Below are positions 9,590-17,689 of a stretch of DNA of 64,000 nucleotides, one piece after another. The stretch comes from Taklimakanibacter sp050246735 (GTDB taxonomy: Bacteria; Pseudomonadota; Alphaproteobacteria; Rhizobiales; Aestuariivirgaceae): positions 144,072 through 208,071 of the forward strand of contig JBFWVM010000009.1 of assembly GCA_050246735.1 (NCBI GenBank). The letters run 5' to 3'. The stretch's first letter is position 1. Every line of letters starts with the position of its first letter. Position numbers and translations under genes: made by a program. The notes under the pieces were generated by a model, which worked only from the letters and a program-made list of their open reading frames with translations, searched no databases and was not told where the DNA came from.

Positions 9590-10975
9590 ATGACCGTCCG
9601 TGCCAAGAACCTGAATATCGCCGAGCTCGTAGAGCGCGACACCGCCCATCACTTCCATCCGTTCACGGATCACAAGGCCTTTCACGCCGAGGGCGGCGCC
9701 CGGGTCATGACCCAGGCCGACGGCGTGTGGATCTGGGATGCCGGCGGCAACAAGCTTCTCGACGGGATGGCGGGACTGTGGTGCGTGAATGTCGGCTATG
9801 GCCGCAAGGAGCTGGCGGAAGCCGCCTACCGCCAGATGCTCGACCTGCCTTACTACAACACCTTCTTCAAGACGACGACGGTGCCGACGACGGAGCTCTC
9901 GGCGAAGATCTCCTCGCACATGCCCGAGCGCTTCAAGCACATCTTCTTCGTCAATTCGGGCTCCGAGGCCAACGACACGATCGTGCGCTTCGTGCGCCAC
10001 TACTGGAAGCTGATGGGAAAGCCCTATCGCACCCAGTTCGTCGGCCGGCGGCGCGGCTATCACGGCTCGACGATGGTTGCCGCGAGCCTCGGCGGCATGG
10101 AAGGCATGCATGGCCAGGGCGGCCTGCCGCTGCCGGGCTTCCATCACGTCCAGCAGCCGCATTGGTTCGATTTCGGCGGCGATCTGACGCCCGAGGAGTT
10201 CGGCCGCGAGGCCGCCGCCGAGGTCGAGAAGAAGATCCTCGAGCTTGGTCCAGACAATGTCGCGGCCTTCATCGGCGAGCCCATCCAGGGCGCGGCCGGC
10301 GTGATCATCCCGCCCGCGACCTACTGGCCGGAAGTGCAGAGGATCTGCCGCAAATACGGCGTGCTCCTCGTCGCCGACGAGGTCATCTGCGGCTTCGGGC
10401 GCACCGGCAGCTGGTGGGGCTTCGAGACCCTGGGGATAGAGCCCGATATCGTGCCCATGGCCAAGGGGCTGTCGTCGGGCTACCTGCCGATCGGCGCCGT
10501 CGCCTTCTCGGACCGGCTGATCAAGGACTTCTTCGAGAAGGGCGAGGAATTCTATCACGGCATGACCTATGCCGGTCATCCGGCGGCTTGCGCGGTCGCG
10601 CTCAGGAATATCGAGATCATCGAGAACGAGAAGCTGGTCGAGCGCTCGCGCGAGCTCGGCGCGTATTTCGCCGAGGGGCTGGAAAGCCTGCGCGATCACC
10701 CGATCGTCGGCGAGACCCGCTCGGTCGGCCTCATCGGCGCCATCGAGATCGCCCGCGACAAGGCGGCCCGCGAACGCTTCGCGAGGCCCGGCCGGGTGGG
10801 CACCATCTGCCGCGACCACAGCTTCGACAACGGGCTCATCATGCGGGCCTGCTGGGACACGATGGTGCTCTCGCCGCCGCTGGTGATCTCGAGAAAGGAG
10901 ATCGACGAGATGATGCGGCTGGCCAGGGTTGCCCTGGACAAGACCTATGCGGACGTCAAGGCGGAAGTCGCCTGA
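9590..10975 (+). CDS. spuC: Class III aminotransferase, putrescine:pyruvate (SpuC-like)
   Basis: 461 residues with the class III PLP-dependent fold. It shows MAGLWCVNVGYGR near residue 62, GSEANDT near 124, the VADEVICGFGRTG block and the PLP-binding Lys at about 292 in PMAKGLSSGY. Overall it resembles SpuC-type omega-transaminases, which move the amino group of putrescine to pyruvate. The next genes encode a polyamine ABC transporter and agmatinase, which supports putrescine as substrate. A GGAG site precedes the ATG. Taurine:pyruvate and beta-alanine:pyruvate aminotransferases share these motifs, so a broader or different amine substrate remains possible. Confidence 0.85.
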   Translation: MTVRAKNLNIAELVERDTAHHFHPFTDHKAFHAEGGARVMTQADGVWIWDAGGNKLLDGMAGLWCVNVGYGRKELAEAAYRQMLDLPYYNTFFKTTTVPTTELSAKISSHMPERFKHIFFVNSGSEANDTIVRFVRHYWKLMGKPYRTQFVGRRRGYHGSTMVAASLGGMEGMHGQGGLPLPGFHHVQQPHWFDFGGDLTPEEFGREAAAEVEKKILELGPDNVAAFIGEPIQGAAGVIIPPATYWPEVQRICRKYGVLLVADEVICGFGRTGSWWGFETLGIEPDIVPMAKGLSSGYLPIGAVAFSDRLIKDFFEKGEEFYHGMTYAGHPAACAVALRNIEIIENEKLVERSRELGAYFAEGLESLRDHPIVGETRSVGLIGAIEIARDKAARERFARPGRVGTICRDHSFDNGLIMRACWDTMVLSPPLVISRKEIDEMMRLARVALDKTYADVKAEVA

Positions 10976-10992
10976 CAAATAAGTTGAACCAT

Positions 10993-11021
10993 GCTGGTCC
11001 GAGGCATAGGCTTGGACCAGC
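10993..11021 (+). terminator. Hairpin between aminotransferase and binding-protein genes
   Basis: Arms GCTGGTCC (10993-11000) and GGACCAGC (11014-11021) are perfectly complementary around a 13-base loop. No T-run follows, so it is more likely an RNA-stability or attenuation hairpin inside the operon than a strong terminator. A GGCGCC-rich segment follows before the binding-protein start. Confidence 0.4.
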
Positions 11022-11071
11022 CAAACAGGCGGGCGCCTTGAGGCAGGGCGCCGGCAATCAAGGGAGTCAAC

Positions 11072-12154
11072 ATGCCAGTCTATTGTCCAGGATTTTCCGC
11101 CCGGCGCCGCGCGCTGCTGAAGGGTCTGGGAGCGATCGGTGTCGGCCTTACGTTCCTGCCGCGCCATTCGTTGTCGGAAGAGGAGAAGAAGCTCAACTTC
11201 TACAACTGGGACACCTATATCGGCGAGACGACGCTGGCCGATTTCGAGAAGGCCACCGGCATCGAGGTGAAGATGGATCTCTTCGCCGACAATGACGAGT
11301 TGTTCGCCAAGCTCAAGGCCGGCAATCCCGGCTATGACGTGATCTGCCCGACCAACGACAATCTCGAGCGCATGATCAAGGCCGATATGGTGATGCCGCT
11401 CGACCGGGCGAAGCTGCCTAATTTCTCCAATCTCGATCCGGTCTTCCAGGAAGCCACCTTCGATCCCGGCCGCAAGCATTCCGTACCCTATCTGTGGGGC
11501 ACGGTCGGCATCGGCTACCGCAAGAGCAAGGTCGAGGGCAGCACCGTCGACAGCTGGAAGATCCTTTTCGAGGATCCGAAATTCGCCGGCCGCATTGCGC
11601 TGCTCGGCGACGCCAAGGTCGTGATCGGCTCGGCGCTCAAATATCTCGGCCAGTCGCTCAATTCCACCGATGCCGGCATGCTCAAGAAGGTGGAGGACCT
11701 CCTCATCGCCGGCAAGAAGAACGTCAAGGTCTATGCCGACGACAACGGCCAGGATCTCCTGGCCTCGGGCGACGTCGATCTCACCATGGAGTACAATGGC
11801 GACATCCTCCAGGTCATGGCCGAGGACGACGACATTTCCTATGTCGTGCCGACCGAGGGCGCCGAGATGTGGCAGGACTGCCTCGCCATTCCGACCGGCG
11901 CGCCGCGCCCCGAGAACGCCCATGCCTTCATCAACTTCATCCTCGACCCGGAGACCGAGGCCGGGATCGCCAAGACGGTCCAGTATGCGACCCCCAATGC
12001 CGCGGCGCGCAAGCTGATGGACAAGGACTATGTCGAAAACCCGGCGATCTTCCCGCCCGCCGAGGTGGTCGCCAAATGCGAGCCCGCCCTCTATCTGGGC
12101 GAGGAGGCGACCAGGATCCGCGACGAGATCTGGACCCGTATCCAGGCGGCGTGA
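11072..12154 (+). CDS. potF: Polyamine ABC transporter substrate-binding protein (PotF/PotD family)
   Basis: 360 residues; the start has a good ribosome site (AGGGAG). The N-terminus carries RRRALLKGLGAIGVGL, a Tat-like export signal. The mature part begins LNFYNWDTYIGETTLADFEKATGIEV, the standard PotD/PotF opening, and continues with the extracellular solute-binding family 1 fold, including SVPYLWGTVGIGYRKS and a C-terminal ATPNAAARKLMD. It should capture putrescine or spermidine in the periplasm for the permeases encoded just downstream. Hairpins lie on both sides of the gene, which could let it be expressed above the membrane subunits. Confidence 0.92.
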   Translation: MPVYCPGFSARRRALLKGLGAIGVGLTFLPRHSLSEEEKKLNFYNWDTYIGETTLADFEKATGIEVKMDLFADNDELFAKLKAGNPGYDVICPTNDNLERMIKADMVMPLDRAKLPNFSNLDPVFQEATFDPGRKHSVPYLWGTVGIGYRKSKVEGSTVDSWKILFEDPKFAGRIALLGDAKVVIGSALKYLGQSLNSTDAGMLKKVEDLLIAGKKNVKVYADDNGQDLLASGDVDLTMEYNGDILQVMAEDDDISYVVPTEGAEMWQDCLAIPTGAPRPENAHAFINFILDPETEAGIAKTVQYATPNAAARKLMDKDYVENPAIFPPAEVVAKCEPALYLGEEATRIRDEIWTRIQAA

Positions 12155-12172
12155 GCCTTTGTCGGCTTGCGG

Positions 12173-12203
12173 GACCGGAGAAGGCATGTTGCCGTCTCCG
12201 GTC
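12173..12203 (+). terminator. Hairpin after the binding-protein gene (partial terminator/attenuator)
   Basis: Arms GACCGGAGA (12173-12181) and TCTCCGGTC (12195-12203) pair perfectly over 9 bases with a 13-base loop, followed by ATTCTGTTCT. It stands 19 bases after the binding-protein stop. Such a structure usually reduces readthrough to the permease genes or protects the upstream mRNA end. Confidence 0.55.
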
Positions 12204-12250
12204 ATTCTGTTCTAGCATCGCCATGACGGCAAACGGGGTGGAGCGGCGGC

Positions 12251-13105
12251 GTGGACAGTTGGAGGGATAATCTCCGGGCTTTCTGGACTCTCGGATCGCC
12301 CGGCACCTTCTGGCTCCTGGTCTTCTTCCTCATCCCGCTCGCCTATATGTTCGGGATCTCGTTCAGCGAGAAGATCTCGATCACCGAGAACGCCTTCACC
12401 GGGACGTTCGCCAACTACATCCGGGCCTACGATCCGGTCTACCTGCAGATCATCTGGAAGTCGGTGTGGATCAGCCTGCTGGCGACGGCCTTCTGCCTGC
12501 TGCTCGCCTATCCGATCGCCTTCGGCATCTGTTTCGCGCCGGCCAGGTGGAAGCCCTTGCTTCTGCTCCTCGTCATCCTGCCCTTCTGGATCAACCTCCT
12601 GATCCGCACCTATGCGCTGATCGCCGTCTTCCGCAGCCAGGGCTATCTCAACCTGGTGCTGGGCTGGATCGGGCTGGGGCCCTTCGAGATGCTCTACAAC
12701 GACGGCTCGGTGATCATGGGGCTGGTCTATGTCTACATGCCCTTCATGGTGCTGCCGCTCTATGCCACGATCGAGCGGCTCGACCGCTCCTATCTGGAAG
12801 CGAGCCTCGATCTCGGCGGCTCGCAGACCCAGACCTTCCTGAAAGTCACATTGCCCCTGACGATGCCCGGCGTCGTCACCGGCATCATCCTGGTCTTCAT
12901 TCCCTGCCTCGGCTCGTTCCTGACGCCCGACATGCTGGGCGGCGCCAATGCGATCATGATCGGCAACGTCATCGAGCGTCAGTTCAAGGCCGCCAATGAC
13001 TGGCCTTTCGGCTCGGCCCTGTCGTTCCTGCTGATGTATGTGACCTTCGCCGCGCTGGCGCTGCGCGCCTTTCTCGCCGCCCGCAGCAAGGGGGTCGACG
13101 TCTGA
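12251..13105 (+). CDS. potH: Polyamine ABC transporter permease, PotB/PotH type
   Basis: 284 residues from a GTG at 12251, with GGAG about 10 bases upstream. Six hydrophobic segments are apparent, plus the EAA loop near residue 180 (SYLEASLDLGGSQTQTFLKVTLPLTMPG). The segment FWINLLIRTYALIAVFRSQGYLN is typical of PotB/PotH. It forms the membrane channel with the next gene, which starts at the last base of this one (stop TGA and start ATG share an A). Confidence 0.93.
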   Translation: MDSWRDNLRAFWTLGSPGTFWLLVFFLIPLAYMFGISFSEKISITENAFTGTFANYIRAYDPVYLQIIWKSVWISLLATAFCLLLAYPIAFGICFAPARWKPLLLLLVILPFWINLLIRTYALIAVFRSQGYLNLVLGWIGLGPFEMLYNDGSVIMGLVYVYMPFMVLPLYATIERLDRSYLEASLDLGGSQTQTFLKVTLPLTMPGVVTGIILVFIPCLGSFLTPDMLGGANAIMIGNVIERQFKAANDWPFGSALSFLLMYVTFAALALRAFLAARSKGVDV

Positions 13106-13953
13106 TGGCAGAGACCCTGAAACCCGGCTCGGGGCCGCTCGACTATGGCAGCCGCTGGTGGCTCAGGATCCTCTTCGTGGCGATCTTCGTCGCGCTCTAC
13201 ACGCCGATCGTGACGCTGATCGCCTTTTCCTTCAACACCGACCGGCGCGGCGTCGTCTGGCGCGGCTTCACCCTGAACAACTACGTGAAGGCCTGGAACA
13301 ACTCCGATCTCCAGGAGGCGCTGCTCAACTCGCTCACCATCGCGGTCATCGCGACGGTCTTCGCCACCGTCATCGGCGCCATGGCGGCCCTGTTCCTGTG
13401 GCGCTTCCGCTTCCCCTTGAAGTCGGCCTATGAAGGGGCGATGGCGCTGCCGATCGTCATCCCGGAGATCTGCATGGGCGTGTCGCTGCTGCTGTTCTTC
13501 ATCAACACCGGCATGATGGAGTGGTCGGTGGGGCTGCCCTGGCCGCTGAACCTGGTCAACATCATCATCGCCCATGTGGCCTTCTGCTTCCCCTTCGTGG
13601 CGGTGGTGGTGCGCTCCAGGCTTGTCGGCTTCAACCGCCAGTTCGAGGAGGCCTCGAAGGATCTGGGGGCCAGCGAATGGCAGACCTTCTGGAACGTCAT
13701 CGTGCCCTTCATGATGCCGGGCCTGGTCGCCGGGGCGCTGCTCGCCTTCACCCTGTCTCTCGACGATTTCGTGATCACCTTCTTCACCTCGGGGCCGGAG
13801 ACGGTGACCTTCCCGGTCAAGGTCTATTCGCTGGTCCGCCGCGGCGTCTCGCCCGAGATCAACGCCGCATCGACGGTGCTGATCGTCATCACGGTGATCG
13901 CCACCGTAGTCGCAATGAAACTTCAGGCGCCCCAGAAAGCGGGCGAAGGTTAG
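13105..13953 (+). CDS. potI: Polyamine ABC transporter permease, PotC/PotI type
   Basis: 282 residues, starting at the final base of the preceding permease gene, so translation is coupled. It shows PotC/PotI features: VTLIAFSFNTDRRGVVWRGF, then MALPIVIPEICMGVSLL, and an EAA loop QFEEASKDLGASEWQTFWNVIVP. About six membrane helices are expected. It pairs with the PotH-like subunit to form the importer channel. The C-terminus ends in VVAMKLQAPQKAGEG and the ATPase gene follows after 4 bases. Confidence 0.93.
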   Translation: MAETLKPGSGPLDYGSRWWLRILFVAIFVALYTPIVTLIAFSFNTDRRGVVWRGFTLNNYVKAWNNSDLQEALLNSLTIAVIATVFATVIGAMAALFLWRFRFPLKSAYEGAMALPIVIPEICMGVSLLLFFINTGMMEWSVGLPWPLNLVNIIIAHVAFCFPFVAVVVRSRLVGFNRQFEEASKDLGASEWQTFWNVIVPFMMPGLVAGALLAFTLSLDDFVITFFTSGPETVTFPVKVYSLVRRGVSPEINAASTVLIVITVIATVVAMKLQAPQKAGEG

Positions 13954-13957
13954 GACA

Positions 13958-15046
13958 ATGGCCGAAGCAATCGTATCCCTGCGCAACGTCACCAAGACTT
14001 TCTCGGGCGCCGTCACCGCCGTCGACGATGTCTCCTTCGACATCGCCCAGAACGAGTTCTTCGCCCTGCTGGGGCCGTCCGGCTGCGGCAAGACGACGCT
14101 GCTGCGCATGATCTCCGGTCTCGAGACGCCGACCTCGGGCCAGATCGTCATCGGCGGCGAGGACATGGCGCTGACGCCGCCCAACAAGCGGCCGACCAAC
14201 ATGGTGTTCCAGTCCTATGCCGTGTTCCCGCACATGACGGTCGCCGACAATGTCGCCTACGGCCTCAAGGTCACCGGTGTTCCCGCCGAAGAGACCAGGA
14301 GGCGGGTCGGCGAGGCGCTCGAGATGGTCAAGCTCACCCATCTCGCCGCCCGCAAGCCCGATCAGATGTCGGGCGGCCAGCGCCAGCGCGTGGCGCTGGC
14401 GCGCGCGCTGGTCAAGCGGCCGAAGGTCCTGCTGCTCGACGAGCCGCTGTCGGCCCTCGACGCCAAATTGCGCGACGAGATGCGCCTCGAGCTCACCAGG
14501 CTGCAGGAGAATGTCGGCATCACCTTCATCATCGTGACCCATGACCAGGACGAAGCGCTGTCGATGGCGAGCCGCATCGCGGTCATGGACAAGGGGGCGG
14601 TCCAGCAGATCGCGACGCCCGCGGAGCTCTATGAGCAGCCGGCGAGCCGGTTCGTCGCCGACTTCATCGGCAAGGTCAACCTGATCAACGCGCAGGTGGT
14701 CTCCGCGACCGCGAAGAAGCTCGTCTGCGACGCCAGGGGCCTGGGCAAGGTCGAATTGCCGCATGAAGGCAAGACCGCGGGCAGCATCGCCATCGCGGTG
14801 CGCCCCGAGAAGCTCAAGCTTTCGGAAGCCCAGCCCAAGGCCGCCAGGGCGATCAAGACCGAAGGCAAGGTCCGCGACGTCGCCTATTACGGCGACACGA
14901 GCCATGTGGTCGTGCATTGCAACGACGAACTCGAGCTCTCCGTCAATGTGCAGAACGACACCCGCGCCGGCGGATCGGGTGTTGAACGCGGCCAGAAAGT
15001 GTGGATTCACTGGGCGCCGGAAGACACTCTGGTACTGACGGAGTAG
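13958..15046 (+). CDS. potG: Polyamine ABC transporter ATP-binding protein, PotA/PotG type
   Basis: 362 residues. Walker A GPSGCGKTT is near residue 43, Q-loop VFQSYAVFPHM follows, signature SGGQRQRVALARAL is near residue 138 and Walker B LLLDEPLSALD near 158; the H-loop His is in IIVTHDQDEAL. A C-terminal TOBE domain (about residues 285-360) fits the polyamine/spermidine subfamily. All ATPase residues are present. It energises the permease pair encoded just upstream, and only 3 bases separate its stop from the agmatinase start. Confidence 0.94.
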   Translation: MAEAIVSLRNVTKTFSGAVTAVDDVSFDIAQNEFFALLGPSGCGKTTLLRMISGLETPTSGQIVIGGEDMALTPPNKRPTNMVFQSYAVFPHMTVADNVAYGLKVTGVPAEETRRRVGEALEMVKLTHLAARKPDQMSGGQRQRVALARALVKRPKVLLLDEPLSALDAKLRDEMRLELTRLQENVGITFIIVTHDQDEALSMASRIAVMDKGAVQQIATPAELYEQPASRFVADFIGKVNLINAQVVSATAKKLVCDARGLGKVELPHEGKTAGSIAIAVRPEKLKLSEAQPKAARAIKTEGKVRDVAYYGDTSHVVVHCNDELELSVNVQNDTRAGGSGVERGQKVWIHWAPEDTLVLTE

Positions 15047-15049
15047 GCC

Positions 15050-16045
15050 TTGACGCTGGAAATCTCGAAGCTGACCTCGGCCCCGGGGGACAGCGCCTTT
15101 CGCCGCAAGGGCCTCAAGGGCACCGAGCTCGAGGCCACCTATGCCGGCGCGCTCTCCTACATGCGGCGCAAATACAGCCGCGACCTCGCGGGCGTCGACA
15201 TCGCCGTCACCGGCATTCCCTTCGATCAGGCGGTCAGCAACCGGCCGGGCACCCGCTTCGGGCCGGAAGCCATTCGCAAGGCGTCGGTCGAGCATGCCTG
15301 GGGTCCGTACTGGCCGTGGATGTTCGATCCCTTCGACACGCTGGCGGTCGTCGACTATGGCGACTGCTTCTTCGACTGGGGCCGCAAGGACCTGGCGCCC
15401 GAAGCGATCACCCGGCATGCGCTGTCGGTGATCGAGACGGGGACCGGGCTCGTGTCCCTGGGCGGCGATCATTTCGTCACCTATCCGTTGCTCAAGGCGC
15501 ATGCCCGGGCGCACGGGACGCTGGCTCTCGTCCATTTCGACGCCCATCGCGATGTCGAGCCGGACGACGGCGACCGCATCGATCACGGCACGATGTTCAA
15601 CTATGCGGTGCGGGACGGGCTCATCGATCCCGGGCGCTCGATCCAGATCGGCATCCGCACCACCTTCCACGGCGAGCGCACCTTGGGCTTCAGGATACTC
15701 TATTCCGACCAGGTGCATGAGATGAGCCCGGCGGAAGCGGCAAGGGAGATCGCCGCCACCGTCGGCGGCGGAAAGGCCTATCTCACTTTCGATATCGATT
15801 GCCTCGATCCGGCCTTCGCGCCGGGCACCGGCACGCCGGTGCCGGGCGGGCTCTCCTCGCATCAGGCGCTGTCGATCATCCGCAAGCTCACCGACGTCGA
15901 TTTCGTCGGCATGGACCTGGTCGAGGTGTCGCCGCCTTACGACCATGCCGAGATCACCGCCCTTGCCGGGGCGACCATCGTCCTCGACTATCTCTGCCTC
16001 AAGGCCTGGCAGAAGGGCGCCCGCGGCCGGCCATTGCCCGAATAG
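15050..16045 (+). CDS. speB: Agmatinase (ureohydrolase family)
   Basis: 331 residues from TTG at 15050. The dimanganese ureohydrolase motifs are present: GGDHF near residue 140, DAHRDV near 163 (supplying Asp and His ligands) and FDIDCLDPAFAPGTGTP near 245. The last region and ASVEHAWGPYWPW fit the agmatinase branch rather than arginase. The enzyme hydrolyses agmatine to putrescine and urea. Lying 3 bases after the polyamine transporter ATPase gene, it likely converts imported agmatine to putrescine for the catabolic enzymes encoded on either side. Guanidinobutyrase activity is an alternative within the family. Confidence 0.9.
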   Translation: MTLEISKLTSAPGDSAFRRKGLKGTELEATYAGALSYMRRKYSRDLAGVDIAVTGIPFDQAVSNRPGTRFGPEAIRKASVEHAWGPYWPWMFDPFDTLAVVDYGDCFFDWGRKDLAPEAITRHALSVIETGTGLVSLGGDHFVTYPLLKAHARAHGTLALVHFDAHRDVEPDDGDRIDHGTMFNYAVRDGLIDPGRSIQIGIRTTFHGERTLGFRILYSDQVHEMSPAEAAREIAATVGGGKAYLTFDIDCLDPAFAPGTGTPVPGGLSSHQALSIIRKLTDVDFVGMDLVEVSPPYDHAEITALAGATIVLDYLCLKAWQKGARGRPLPE

Positions 16046-16110
16046 CGGGAACCCGCCGCAGTCGGGATCGTTGACGGAGGCGATCGTGGACGATCGCGAG
16101 GAGACCCGTC

Positions 16111-16293
16111 ATGCCGGCAAAATCCAAGGCCCAGCAGAAAGCCGCGGGCGCAGCGCTTGCGGCCAAGCGCGGCGAGCAGAAGGTGAGCGAGCTCAAAGGC
16201 GCCTCGCGCGAGATGTACAAGTCGATGAGCGAGAAGCAGCTCGAGGAATTCGCCGAGACCAGGCGCAAGGGCCTGCCCGAGCACAAGGATTAG
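16111..16293 (+). CDS. DUF3008 family small basic protein
   Basis: 60 residues, highly charged, with no cysteine or membrane segment. The sequence begins PAKSKAQQKAAGAALAAKRG and contains ASREMYKSMSEKQLEEFA, which matches the short DUF3008 family found widely in Alphaproteobacteria. The function is unknown. A GAGGAGA ribosome site lies about 7 bases upstream of the ATG. It is downstream of agmatinase on the same strand and converges with puuB. Confidence 0.8.
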   Translation: MPAKSKAQQKAAGAALAAKRGEQKVSELKGASREMYKSMSEKQLEEFAETRRKGLPEHKD

Positions 16294-16326
16294 GGGAACC
16301 GGGTCTATTCCTGCCGCGGAAGCCTG

Positions 16327-17604
16327 CTAGCTCAGCGCATCGCGCAGCCGGTAGAACAGCATCGCGGCGACGAGGAGGGGGGTGCGGACCGGCCCGCCCG
16401 GGAACGGCAGGTGCTTGACCCGGGCCAGGAGGTCGAAGCGCTCCGACTGGCCCTTGACGCATTCGGCCATCAGCTTCCCATACATGCCGGCAAGCGCCAC
16501 GCCCTGGCCCGAATAGCCATGCGCGTAATAGATGTTGGAGGCGAGCCTGCCGCAGTCGGGGATGCGGTTGGAGGTGATGGCGATATAGCCGCCCCAGGCG
16601 TGATCGATCCTGACGTCCTTGAGCTGCGGAAAGACCGACAGCATGCGCGGCCGCATGTAGCCGCCGAGATTGGGCGGCTCGAGCGTCGAATAGCTGGCGC
16701 GTCCGCCGAAGAGGAGGCGCCTGTCCCCGGTCAGGCGGAAATAGTCGACGATGAAATTCGTGTTGGCGACCGCATCGTCGTCGCGGATGAGCGATTTCGC
16801 CCGGTTCTCGCCCAGGGGTTCGGTCGCGACGATATAGCTCGTGACCGGCATGATGCGCCCATAGAGCTCGGGGATCATCCGCCCGACATAGGCATTGCAG
16901 CCGACGATCACGAACCGGGCGCGGACTTTCCCCCGGCTTGTGCGCGCCGTGGCGGTGGGCCCCTGATCGATGTCGAGGACGGCCGAATTCTCGAAGATCC
17001 GGGCGCCCGCGGCGACGGCCGCCCCGGCCAGGCCCAGGCAATAGTTGAGCGGATGGAAATGACCGGCGCCCCCTTCGCGCAAGGCGCCGTGATAGACGGT
17101 GGTACCGAGGCGCGCCTCGAGCTCGGCCTTGCTCAGGATCTCCGTGTCGCCATAGCCGAGCGCGTCCCATTCGTCCTTCCATGCCCGCAGGTCGTCGAAC
17201 TGCCCGGGCTTGGGGATCGCATGCAGGTAGCCCCATTTGAGGTCGCACTCGATCGCGTATTTGCCGATGCGCTCGACGATGAGCGTCTTGGCCTCTTCGG
17301 CGATCCGGAAGCATTTGAGCGCGTCTTCCTTGCCGAGCTGCGCCTCGATGCGCTGCTGGCCCGGCGAGAAGCCGGTGCAGATCTGTCCGCCATTGCGTCC
17401 CGACGCGCCATGGCCGACCTGGCGGGCCTCCAGGACGACGACCTTGTAGCCCGCTTCGGCAAGCTCCAGGGCCGCGGAAAGGCCGGTGAACCCGGCGCCG
17501 ATGACGCAGATGTCGGCGGTAACCTCGCCCGTCAGGCTGGGTTGCGGAGGGAAGGGATGGGCGGAGGCCTGGTAATAGGATTTCGCATCGATGGAAGCCG
17601 GCAT
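16327..17604 (-). CDS. puuB: FAD-dependent gamma-glutamylputrescine oxidase (PuuB-like)
   Basis: 425 residues from ATG at 17604, chosen because GAGGGA lies just upstream and the length matches PuuB; a TTG-initiated extension to 17643 is possible. The FAD-binding motif GAGFTGLSAALELAEAG is near residue 38 and the DAO-fold continues with GHGASGRNGGQICTGF. The C-terminal HGYSGQGVALAGMYGKLMAE closes the flavin site. The likely reaction is oxidation of gamma-glutamylputrescine to the aminobutyraldehyde, releasing ammonia and peroxide. It is divergent from a PuuA-like gene 85 bases away, which supports the assignment. Confidence 0.87.
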   Translation of the reverse strand: MPASIDAKSYYQASAHPFPPQPSLTGEVTADICVIGAGFTGLSAALELAEAGYKVVVLEARQVGHGASGRNGGQICTGFSPGQQRIEAQLGKEDALKCFRIAEEAKTLIVERIGKYAIECDLKWGYLHAIPKPGQFDDLRAWKDEWDALGYGDTEILSKAELEARLGTTVYHGALREGGAGHFHPLNYCLGLAGAAVAAGARIFENSAVLDIDQGPTATARTSRGKVRARFVIVGCNAYVGRMIPELYGRIMPVTSYIVATEPLGENRAKSLIRDDDAVANTNFIVDYFRLTGDRRLLFGGRASYSTLEPPNLGGYMRPRMLSVFPQLKDVRIDHAWGGYIAITSNRIPDCGRLASNIYYAHGYSGQGVALAGMYGKLMAECVKGQSERFDLLARVKHLPFPGGPVRTPLLVAAMLFYRLRDALS

Positions 17605-17689
17605 GATCCCTCGACCAATGCCAAGCCCTGTTTCCTCCGTCAAGAAGCCCGGCTAAGGTAGGGCGTTGCAACGATTTTCACAGGGTATC
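17605..17689. promoter_or_regulatory. Divergent puuB/puuA promoter region
   Basis: These 85 bases separate the starts of the oppositely oriented puuB-like and puuA-like genes and must hold both promoters. A short AT-richer part near 17670-17689 precedes puuA. No clear palindrome was found, and it does not repeat the palindrome at 9469. Confidence 0.5.

Noticed and set aside
9590..10975. Taurine:pyruvate aminotransferase (Tpa) to complete the sulfonate pathway
   Set aside because: Sequence blocks look closer to SpuC-type enzymes and the gene is at the head of a polyamine transporter operon 24 kb from xsc. It cannot be excluded without assays.
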